Shown piece after piece: positions 54,232-61,593 of a stretch of DNA of 64,000 nucleotides (positions within the stretch are counted from its first letter, which is position 1; each line of letters starts with the position of its first letter). Both the position numbers and the translations under genes were made by a program. The notes beneath the pieces were generated by a model. That model searched no databases, was not told the DNA's origin, and saw nothing but the letters and a program-made list of their open reading frames with translations. Source of the DNA: Saprospiraceae bacterium (GTDB taxonomy: Bacteria > Bacteroidota > Bacteroidia > Chitinophagales > Saprospiraceae). The stretch is taken from positions 3,635,001 to 3,699,000 of the forward strand of contig JADJPZ010000004.1 of the NCBI GenBank assembly GCA_016713025.1, in the 5' to 3' direction.

Positions 54232-54975
54232 ATGAATACACCAATCAGCACGGGTCATATTGTTAATAAACCCAGAAAGGTCACCCGGAATGCTCTGATT
54301 ATTTCAGTGCTGATGATAGCCGGTGCCTTCATTACCGGCTATGGCGGGATAGATGGCATAAAGGGAGGCTATGCACTGATTTTAATTTTTGGATTCCTGG
54401 CGATGTCATCTTTTGTTACAGCCATGGTTTATATACCAAGAGCCCGGGAATTTGATAAACTGGTCAGTGAGTTAAAACCCCTGGCTCACTGGACCTATAC
54501 CGAAACAGAATGGAACAGCTTTATCAGGGAAGACCATAAAGAAACCATGGCGGTTAATAAAGCCACGTTGCGGCTGGTGATTATCATTTCCCTGGTGGTA
54601 CTTGCAGGGTTGTTACTTGTATACAGGGATAATCTGTTTATCCTGATCATTGCTTGTATTATCGGAATGCTTACGTTGGTGGCATTTGCTGCCCCACATA
54701 TCCGCAGCCATTTCCTAAAAAAGGGAGAACATGAAGCCCTGGTGGGTGAACGTGCCGCTATTATTGGAGGTACATTTCAGACCTGGACATCCTTGGGCGC
54801 TTACCTCATCGGGACAGATGTCTACGAAGAAGCAGAGATCCCGATATTGCATATTATTTTTGAATTCCCCACCCTGCAGGCCACGCAGCAGGAAATCATA
54901 CGGATTCCTGTACCAAAAGGTAAAATGGAGGATGCCCGTAAAATCGTTGACCTACTAACAAAACAAATTAAATAA
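54232..54975 (+). CDS. Uncharacterised integral membrane protein
   Basis: Not recognised. 247 residues with four likely membrane helices in two hairpins: about 22-41 and 47-68, then about 114-131 and 134-152. A cytoplasmic loop between them holds a conserved-looking HWTYTETEWNSFI segment. The C-terminal ~95 residues form a soluble alpha/beta tail (ERAAIIGGTFQTWTS...LHIIFEF...IRIPVPKGKMEDARKIVDLL). It starts three bases after the giant gene's stop, so the two are almost certainly co-expressed; it may be an export or anchoring partner. Confidence 0.7.
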   Translation: MNTPISTGHIVNKPRKVTRNALIISVLMIAGAFITGYGGIDGIKGGYALILIFGFLAMSSFVTAMVYIPRAREFDKLVSELKPLAHWTYTETEWNSFIREDHKETMAVNKATLRLVIIISLVVLAGLLLVYRDNLFILIIACIIGMLTLVAFAAPHIRSHFLKKGEHEALVGERAAIIGGTFQTWTSLGAYLIGTDVYEEAEIPILHIIFEFPTLQATQQEIIRIPVPKGKMEDARKIVDLLTKQIK

Positions 54976-55137
54976 TTTGAAGGGGAAATTCAGGCAAATT
55001 CCAACCATGAAAAAATAGTGTTGTTATATATCAAACCACGTTATCTTTTGAATATATAAAAATCAGGCAGCCGGAACAGAATATCTTCTAAGGCATAACA
55101 GCAGGCATTATACCATAGGCAATGGGTTCAAAATGTG

Positions 55138-55281
55138 ATGGTTGATTTTGCCACTGGTAATTCAGATCCTTTTACAACAATGAAAAAGTTGCAGCAGCTA
55201 ACAGGTACGACTGATATTCCTAAACATACAGGTGAAGTACAAAAACTACTTAACAAACTAGGAGGAGTAACCAATAAGTGA
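55138..55281 (+). pseudogene. Short coding remnant before the cysteine-hydrolase gene
   Basis: A 47-codon frame reading MVDFATGNSDPFTTMKKLQQ and on to a natural-looking KLGGVTNK end. It stops one base before the next start codon, as in an operon. Upstream, the +1 frame has GTEYLLRHNSRHYTIGNGFK ending near 55136, as if the gene continued across another one-base shift. I do not recognise the protein. It could be a small intact gene or the tail of a broken one. Confidence 0.4.
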
Positions 55282-55282
55282 A

Positions 55283-55825
55283 ATGAATTTCAAACTTAAA
55301 ATATTATTTGCCATCTTTTTTTGCCTCCTGCTTTCTTCATGCAAGACACCAGCCTTACATCAAAAAGCGGAATCAAAAAAAGTGCTTTTTGGACTGGTGG
55401 AAGATCTCGATTCCCTGAACCTGAAAACAGCAGATCTACTTATGTTCCAAAGCCTGACCCGTGATGGTATATTTACCCAAATAGGCACTTTATCGCCATA
55501 TACACACTGTGCCCTGGTGATCAGAAATCCTGAAAGCAGTCTATGGCTGCTGCATGCCACGGACAATAATTTTGCTGTTGAAAGAATGCTGGTACTTTTT
55601 GTAGAAAAGAGTAGAAACGGAGTGATTATAACTACCATTCAGAATCCTTTTATCTCAGTGGATAATGGCAAATCCGGATTTTATAAACATATCCGCATAC
55701 TGCGTTTTGATGAGTCATGGTCAGAAAGACCCTCCAGGGAAGTTATGCTGGAGCTATATGAAAAAACAAAAAACATCCCTTTACTGCATCAAAAGTTCCT
55801 TTTATTCTTTCTGCTTTTGATCTAA
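55283..55825 (+). CDS. YiiX/NlpC-P60-like cysteine hydrolase lipoprotein, N-terminal part (frameshifted)
   Basis: Lipoprotein signal (IFFCLLLSSCKTP). Then a papain-like NlpC/P60 domain of the YiiX/YebB type: LKTADLLMFQS, and LSPYTHCALVIRN with the circularly permuted His near the N-terminal side. The frame is lost about 55789 (a missing base near CATCCCTTTACTG), after which LLHQKFLLFFLLLI is an out-of-frame tail. With one base added, the protein continues KVPFILSAFDLTIFDHDM into the next fragment. Confidence 0.7.
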   Translation: MNFKLKILFAIFFCLLLSSCKTPALHQKAESKKVLFGLVEDLDSLNLKTADLLMFQSLTRDGIFTQIGTLSPYTHCALVIRNPESSLWLLHATDNNFAVERMLVLFVEKSRNGVIITTIQNPFISVDNGKSGFYKHIRILRFDESWSERPSREVMLELYEKTKNIPLLHQKFLLFFLLLI

Positions 55826-56037
55826 CTATCTTTGATCATGATATGATTTCTATACCTGATGATGATTCCTTTTTCTGTTCTGAGTTTGTACATCATATAT
55901 TAACGAAGGCAGATTTTCCCATAGACCGTGGTCAGAAAAGCAATGAATACACTCCAAACGATATCCGAAATCTGGAACCATATGAGACCGCTATTCCGAT
56001 CATATTTAAGTTCAAAAATGGCAGGACAATATTATAA
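55793..56037 (+). pseudogene. YiiX/NlpC-P60-like hydrolase, C-terminal part
   Basis: Continuation in the +1 frame: TASKVPFILSAFDLTIFDHD, then DDSFFCSEFVHHIL, where the Cys of CSEFV is the expected catalytic nucleophile in this permuted family, and a normal C terminus at 56037. An ATG at 55843 could start it, but it would lack half the fold. Confidence 0.65.
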
Positions 56038-56090
56038 AAAGAAATTGTAGATTAAAATACCTACCTTTACATTACAAAAAATATCATACT

Positions 56091-56657
56091 ATGAGTTTAC
56101 TATCTACCGAACTTACAACAAGGTGTAAGTCAAAGTGCGAAATCTGTGGTGCTGGTGGCAAGTTATACCCATACGTTGTTCCTCCCAAAACCGGAAATCA
56201 TCTCGATGAGCAGGTAGCTATATGCAGTATTTGTCAGGAACAGCTGGATAAACCGGAAATGATTGATACCACACACTGGAGATGTATCAATGACTGTATG
56301 TGGAGCTCTGTGCCGGCTGTTCAGGTGATTTCTTACCGCATGTTGCAGGCATTAAGTGATCAGGTGTGGGCTCAGGATTTGCTCGGTATGATCTATATGG
56401 ATGATGAAACACTCGAATGGGCAGATGGCTCTGGTGGCGATGTCAATGTTCACAAAGATAGCAACGGGAACATCTTACAGGCTGGCGATACAGTGGTTAT
56501 TATTAAGGATCTGGATGTAAAAGGAGCCAATTTTACGGCCAAAAGAGGAACTTCTGTAAGACGGATTTCATTGGTGCAGGACAATCCTGAACTGATCGAA
56601 GGCAGAGTCAATGACCAGCTGATCTTTTTACTCACAAAATTTGTGAAAAAAGGTTAA
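56091..56657 (+). CDS. PhnA/YjdM-type zinc-ribbon protein
   Basis: 188 residues. The N-terminal zinc site is CKSKCEICGAGG (Cys12-x3-Cys16-x2-Cys19) and AICSICQEQL (Cys44, Cys47). The C-terminal ~65 residues form the SH3-like PhnA domain: DSNGNILQAGDTVVIIKDLD, VKGANFTAKRGTSVRRI. E. coli YjdM (formerly PhnA) has no proven role in phosphonate use, so I avoid a function. It is a single gene, convergent with the desaturase. Confidence 0.88.
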   Translation: MSLLSTELTTRCKSKCEICGAGGKLYPYVVPPKTGNHLDEQVAICSICQEQLDKPEMIDTTHWRCINDCMWSSVPAVQVISYRMLQALSDQVWAQDLLGMIYMDDETLEWADGSGGDVNVHKDSNGNILQAGDTVVIIKDLDVKGANFTAKRGTSVRRISLVQDNPELIEGRVNDQLIFLLTKFVKKG

Positions 56658-56677
56658 ATCCATTTTATTTCGGTGTA

Positions 56678-56890
56678 TCAGTTTCTCACCCCAATCCACT
56701 TAAACTCATATTCATGGATCGGATTGGGCATCCTTTCTGATATTTTTAGCAATCTGTCGGGGAGTTTTACCAGATAGTCTCTGGATTTTTCACCCGCTTC
56801 ATTGAGGTTTCCGAGGTGTTCCAGACCCCAATCAACCACCAAACCTTTTAATATATTGGCGTAGTCAACCGCAGTATAAACACCTATGCG
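56678..56890 (-). pseudogene. Acyl-ACP desaturase, C-terminal part after in-frame TAG
   Basis: Directly after the TAG at 56891-56893 the same frame continues for 70 codons: RIGVYTAVDYANILKGLVVD, then LEHLGNLNEAGEKSRDYLVK and LPDRLLKISERM, to TGA at 56678. This is the usual C-terminal end of acyl-ACP desaturases. So the gene is not truncated, only interrupted by one stop (CAG to TAG fits: HFTDAA-Q-RIGVY). Confidence 0.85.
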
Positions 56891-57637
56891 CTATGCAGCG
56901 TCTGTAAAATGCCCCCAAAGACCACCGACTTCCATACCTGTCTCCCGTAAAAAGTGTGCCGGCATGACGATCTTTTTGCGCATCATGTCTTCAAAAGCTA
57001 TCAAAACTTCGTTGGCATCATACTCAAATATTTTTTTGATAAAAGCAGAATAGGCCTTTGCATGTCTCATCTCATCAGCTGCTATGACACCGTTGATTTT
57101 TGAAAGAAGCAGATCTCCTTGTTGTTTGGCCAGCGTTGCTACTCGTCTGTGTGATATGTTGGTCGCCAATTCCTGAAAACTGGTATAGATAAAATTTCTG
57201 TAAGGATCTTGACCTGTTTCAATATTAAAGCCATCAGCGATAAGAAACTGAGTTGATTTTTCAAACTCCCTCATATTGACACGACCTGAGAGATACAGAT
57301 ATTTGTTGAGCAAATCACCATGCCTGTTTTCCTCAGCTGTCCATGCTCTTACCCATACATTCCAGGGGCTTTCACTATCGGCTTCACGGATACCTTCGAT
57401 CTTGCTCAACCAAGTTTCATATGTAGGAAGTGCTTCTTCAGTGATAGTGTCTCCGACCAATACCGTCAGCACATCATAGGATAATCCTTGTGCGGCTCCC
57501 TGTATATCTTTAACCTTACTAAAAAAGTCATCCTGATTAGCAGCATCCGGCAAAAAATCACTCGGTTGCCAGTTGGTTTCTATAGGTTTCAAGAAAGTTT
57601 CAACAGATTCTGCTACAAAATCTGTCATGGCTCTCAT
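56891..57637 (-). CDS. Acyl-ACP desaturase (stearoyl-ACP Delta9 type), main part
   Basis: Soluble di-iron enzyme placing a double bond in acyl-ACP. The ferritin-like helical bundle has the first iron ligand pair in WTAEENRHG (E-E-x-x-H) and the second in AADEMRHAKAY (D-E-x-R-H). Start at the ATG 57637 (MRAMTDFVAES); the frame is open to a TTG at 57673. The frame meets TAG at 56891, but the remaining 70 residues follow in frame, so the full protein would be about 318 residues. Loss of the last fifth would probably affect folding. Enables unsaturated fatty acid synthesis under aerobic conditions. Confidence 0.88.
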   Translation of the reverse strand: MRAMTDFVAESVETFLKPIETNWQPSDFLPDAANQDDFFSKVKDIQGAAQGLSYDVLTVLVGDTITEEALPTYETWLSKIEGIREADSESPWNVWVRAWTAEENRHGDLLNKYLYLSGRVNMREFEKSTQFLIADGFNIETGQDPYRNFIYTSFQELATNISHRRVATLAKQQGDLLLSKINGVIAADEMRHAKAYSAFIKKIFEYDANEVLIAFEDMMRKKIVMPAHFLRETGMEVGGLWGHFTDAA

Positions 57638-57746
57638 TACCTCAGAACGGGAACCAAATGGTACATCAATCAAATCGATATTTTATTATGAGTAACGAAG
57701 TTAATATTAATTATGAAATGGAGTATATAACGGATAAGAAAATCTT

Positions 57747-59102
57747 TTATTTACCCTGACCGACCGCTTCAGTAGTGTCACTCTCCAATATTGGCACAAC
57801 ATAATCACCTGTATCCAAATACACAGCAGGAAACTGATCGTATATAGTACTTAATAAATTTTTATCAATTTTGCTTCCATACAAATAGACTTTTTGAAGT
57901 GAAGGAATTTTCAACTGTTTCAGTCCGGCATTAGTCACAGATGTATATGCCAGGTTGATGAATTTCAGTCTTTTTAAGACATTAAGTGGAGAAAGATGCG
58001 CATCTGATATATTTGAATGGTCGAGAAAAAGTGTTGTCAGGTTATCCATCTGACTCACAATTGGGATAAGCTCATCAGCGAGGGGACAACCAGTGGCTTT
58101 TAATCGGATGATGTGCGATTTTAATGGCAATAGTTCGTTCAATTGACTTGGTGTAAGGTCTTTGCAATATGTGAGGTCAACTGTGAGATAGTTATCCTCC
58201 TGGGATACGGTATGCACAATGATGCCATATTTTTTAATTGCATCGATTACTTTAGGCTCTGCTTGTCCGATCTTTGGAAGAGGCACTTCTTTTGGCGATG
58301 TTTGCTGACTCAAGCCAAGTAGTATGGGTTTGATATCCGGCCCAGGAGTCAGAGCAGCAATGGTTTTGTCTTGATCAGCACCATTATCGATCCACCAGGA
58401 GATTAGTTTTATTTCATCATTGCTGAGTTGCGGTTTTCCTTTGGGAGGCATATGTTCTTCATCCGACTCAGGTAAATGGATTTTTTTGATCATCATACTT
58501 TCGGCAGATTTTCCTTTTAAGATGATGGCTCCGTTCTCACCACCTTTGATGATATGGGCGTATGAGTCCAAACGGAGATCACCCTTTTGTTTTTTATCTG
58601 AATGGCATGAGACACATTTTTCCTGCAGTATCGGTTGGATCACATCACGGAAAACCACCGAATGGTTCATGTCAATTTTGGGCCTTTGTATATCTTCATG
58701 TTTTGTAAGTGTTAGGTAATGTTCTCCATGTGTAAGGCTGCCTCCCAGATGCCCTGTGATGGTCAATATAATTGCGGTCGTCACCCAAAGTACATTCTGA
58801 AGTCGTTGATGTTGGAAAGTAAAATATAGGCCAACCACCATGATAGTCAGACCAATGCCGGAATACAAATGGTTATGGACCAATGTATCATCGTACTCAC
58901 CTGACAAGTGAAGCACAAATCCTGTGATACTTGCAAAAAGACATGCTACAAAGGCAATTTTTAAGAGGAATGGCATCAAAGTTTTGATCTCTTGCTGGTA
59001 ACGATATCCCGAGTATATCTTCAATATCATAGCGAGTACCAATATACCTATGGGAAGATGCACCACCAAAGGGTGGATTTTTCCAAATAATTCCTGAATC
59101 AT
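57747..59102 (-). CDS. DUF2231 membrane / cytochrome c / LRR protein
   Basis: About 451 residues from the ATG at 59102, which overlaps the upstream stop (ATGA). Four membrane helices of DUF2231 type (IHPLVVHLPIGILVLAMIL onward, about 8-135) come first. A planctomycete-type cytochrome c domain with heme site CVSCH (about 163-167) and MPPKGKPQLSNDEI follows, then a C-terminal leucine-rich repeat-like block (LTTLFLDHSNISDAHLSPLN...). This combination is common in PSD1/DUF1501 clusters of Planctomycetes and some Bacteroidota. It is probably a periplasmic electron-transfer component bound to the membrane. Confidence 0.85.
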   Translation of the reverse strand: MIQELFGKIHPLVVHLPIGILVLAMILKIYSGYRYQQEIKTLMPFLLKIAFVACLFASITGFVLHLSGEYDDTLVHNHLYSGIGLTIMVVGLYFTFQHQRLQNVLWVTTAIILTITGHLGGSLTHGEHYLTLTKHEDIQRPKIDMNHSVVFRDVIQPILQEKCVSCHSDKKQKGDLRLDSYAHIIKGGENGAIILKGKSAESMMIKKIHLPESDEEHMPPKGKPQLSNDEIKLISWWIDNGADQDKTIAALTPGPDIKPILLGLSQQTSPKEVPLPKIGQAEPKVIDAIKKYGIIVHTVSQEDNYLTVDLTYCKDLTPSQLNELLPLKSHIIRLKATGCPLADELIPIVSQMDNLTTLFLDHSNISDAHLSPLNVLKRLKFINLAYTSVTNAGLKQLKIPSLQKVYLYGSKIDKNLLSTIYDQFPAVYLDTGDYVVPILESDTTEAVGQGK

Positions 59103-60001
59103 AAAGTATATCTGTTTTTTATCAGGTTTTTCATATGCACATTGATGTCCCATTGATTGGCAACGGCTTGACGGGTATATGGCAATGCTTGTAAATAGTT
59201 TGGAGGACCAAATTCAGTGGTGAAAGAGATGTGTTTGTATCCTGATTTTTCTCTTTGTGCCACTACCTTATCCCACCACAACAGATGTTTTTCGACATGT
59301 TCTTTCCATTCAGGTGCACTAGGGTCGTTGACCTGTGGTCCTTGTTCATGACCGATCCTGGCGTGAATATGATGTGAATGATTCAATGCCTGATTGATTG
59401 TGTCTTTCTGGTTATCCAGCATCGATTCGTGTACATTGGTCCAATGAGAAATATCAAGAGTCAATTTCATTTTTTTATATCGGTCTAAAAACATTTTAGT
59501 GACCGGTGCGGAGTAACACATCCTGCCGCGATGGGTTTCATGTAGAATTTCTATGCCGGTTTTGGCTTCCTTTTCCAGGGTAAATTCAATCAATGCGGCA
59601 TTCTGATCAAAGGTAAAAAAATCTTTGCCCGAATGGCAATTGATATATAGTGGTTTTTGGCTGATTCCAGATGTGGCAGCATCAACAGCTTCTTTAAATT
59701 CTTTCGTATGTTTTGCAAATTCAGAAGAATGTCCTCCACATAAAAAACCTACTTCCAGTTCATATTTTTGCAAAATACCTGCCATAGATCTAAATTTTTC
59801 ATGCCCCGGCCACCAAATTTCAATACCGTCATATCCGGCATCTTTTGTTTTTTTGCAAAACTCCTCCGTTGTACCTGAAAAACCCCAATCCGTGTTCATT
59901 ATTTTTACCTTTAGATTGGTTTTTACGGGTAAAAATGACTCTGTTGTCATGATCGCAGCCGGAGCAGCAATAGATGATTGTAAAAATGTTCTGCGTTTCA
60001 T
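59099..60001 (-). CDS. Exported sugar phosphate isomerase/epimerase-like protein
   Basis: A 300-residue xylose-isomerase-like TIM barrel. The N terminus MKRRTFLQSSIAAPAAIM is a Tat signal. Metal-site and active-site segments: YDGIEIWWPGHE, LYINCHSGKDFF, GIEILHETHRGR (Glu), LTLDISHW, and HIHARIGHEQGPQ. A periplasmic location for this fold is typical of this type of cluster. It overlaps the cytochrome gene by four bases, which implies translational coupling. The substrate is unknown, likely a sugar or sugar acid. Confidence 0.85.
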   Translation of the reverse strand: MKRRTFLQSSIAAPAAIMTTESFLPVKTNLKVKIMNTDWGFSGTTEEFCKKTKDAGYDGIEIWWPGHEKFRSMAGILQKYELEVGFLCGGHSSEFAKHTKEFKEAVDAATSGISQKPLYINCHSGKDFFTFDQNAALIEFTLEKEAKTGIEILHETHRGRMCYSAPVTKMFLDRYKKMKLTLDISHWTNVHESMLDNQKDTINQALNHSHHIHARIGHEQGPQVNDPSAPEWKEHVEKHLLWWDKVVAQREKSGYKHISFTTEFGPPNYLQALPYTRQAVANQWDINVHMKNLIKNRYTL

Positions 60002-60102
60002 TTGTTTCTTATTGGTTCATTTTTTAGCAGGATTTTAAATTTTTTGTCCAAATTTAAAGTATTGGTTTAAGTATGGACAAATTCTGACAACATTTAGCCC
60101 GT

Positions 60103-61590
60103 TTACGCCAGTATTTCATGAATCACTTTTCCCCCAACATCTGTCAATCTGAATGGTCGTCCCTGGAATTCATACGTCAGTTTTTCATGGTCAAAACCCA
60201 GTCGATTCAGAATAGTCGCTTGTATATCAAATACTTCTAATTTTCCTTCTGTAGCATAATAGCCAAGTTCGTCTGTCGCGCCATATGTATGTCCCCTTTT
60301 GATACCGCCACCAGCCATCCACATAGTAAATGCTTCAGCATGATGATCCCTGCCTTTGAACGCATTTGGTTTACCTTCCCTATTTTCTGCCATAGGTGTA
60401 CGGCCAAACTCACCACCCCAGACGATGAGGGTTTCGTCGAGCAGCCCTCTTTGTTTCAGATCCAGGATCAGCGCTGTGATGGCTTTGTCAGTTTGCCTGC
60501 ATTTATTCTGAAGACCGATATCCACTGATTCTTTGGCCTGAGTACCGTGGGTGTCCCATCCCCAATCAAAAAGCTGTACAAAACGAACACCATTTTCCAC
60601 AAGTTTTCTGGCAAGAAGTACATTATTGGCAAATGTAGCTTTGCCCGGAGTAGTCCCATACATGTCGTGGATATACTGTGGCTCGTCAAATATATTCATC
60701 ACTTCCGGTGCAGAAATCTGCATTCTGAACGCCATCTCATATTGGTTGATTCTACTTAAAATCTCAGGATCCTGATACTCATTGTACTCTGCTTGATTGA
60801 CTTCATTGATGGCATCTATGGATAGCTTTCTCAGGTCTCTGTTCAGGCCTTTAGGATCGTCCAGAAACAACACCGGCTGTCCATGTGATCTGCATTGTAC
60901 TCCCTGATAGACAGAAGGCAAAAAACCACTTCCCCATATACTTTTGCCGGCATCCGGATTATTGCCTCCTGACGTTAATACGATGTATGCCGGCAAATCA
61001 GCATTTACACTACCCAAACCGTAGGTCGCCCATGCACCCAAGCCTGGCCTTCCCAATCTTGCTGATCCGGTATGCATGAGCAATTGTGCGGGAGCATGAT
61101 TGAATTGATCAGTACTCACCGCTTTGAGAAAACTGATCTCATCGGCCACCGTAGAAAGATGTGGCAGATAATTACTTATGGTAGCACCACTTTCTCCGTG
61201 TTGTCTGAATTCGGCAGTTGAAGCCAGCATTTTAGGAACACCTCTGATAAAGGCAAATTTTTTCCCTTCCAAAAATGATTGAGGACAATCCTGACCATCC
61301 AGTTTTGCCAGTTCGGGTTTGTAATCAAATAATTCCAACTGGGAAGGTGCACCTGCCATATGCAAATATATAACCGATCTGGCCTTGGGTGCAAAATGAG
61401 GCGGACGCGGAGCCAAAGGATTTTTAGGATCAAATAAATTTAATGACGTTGGACCAGGCTTAGTCTGGCATGACATCATGGTGCCCAAGGCAAGCCCTCC
61501 CAAGCCCAGGAAGCTTTGTTTGATAAAATTGCGTCTTGTCTCCATCTGAAGATGCGCATGGATGGCTTCTTTCACTATTTTATCATTCAT
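60103..61590 (-). CDS. DUF1501 family protein (exported)
   Basis: A 495-residue member of the alkaline-phosphatase/sulfatase-like superfamily. Tat motif ETRRNFIKQSFLG near residue 17, then a lipobox-like MMSC. Key parts: SVIYLHMAGAPSQLELFDYKP, LLMHTGSARLGRPGLGAWATYGLG, RFVQLFDWGWDTHG and VWGGEFGRTPMAE. Family function is unproven; DUF1501 genes nearly always stand next to DUF1549/DUF1553 genes, as here (three bases apart). Confidence 0.92.
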   Translation of the reverse strand: MNDKIVKEAIHAHLQMETRRNFIKQSFLGLGGLALGTMMSCQTKPGPTSLNLFDPKNPLAPRPPHFAPKARSVIYLHMAGAPSQLELFDYKPELAKLDGQDCPQSFLEGKKFAFIRGVPKMLASTAEFRQHGESGATISNYLPHLSTVADEISFLKAVSTDQFNHAPAQLLMHTGSARLGRPGLGAWATYGLGSVNADLPAYIVLTSGGNNPDAGKSIWGSGFLPSVYQGVQCRSHGQPVLFLDDPKGLNRDLRKLSIDAINEVNQAEYNEYQDPEILSRINQYEMAFRMQISAPEVMNIFDEPQYIHDMYGTTPGKATFANNVLLARKLVENGVRFVQLFDWGWDTHGTQAKESVDIGLQNKCRQTDKAITALILDLKQRGLLDETLIVWGGEFGRTPMAENREGKPNAFKGRDHHAEAFTMWMAGGGIKRGHTYGATDELGYYATEGKLEVFDIQATILNRLGFDHEKLTYEFQGRPFRLTDVGGKVIHEILA

Positions 61591-61593
61591 GTC

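Noticed and set aside
16256..57673. Reassignment of TAA or TAG as sense codons
   Set aside because: Only one TAA and one TAG interrupt genes, while TAA, TAG and TGA end intact genes throughout, and indels affect other genes.
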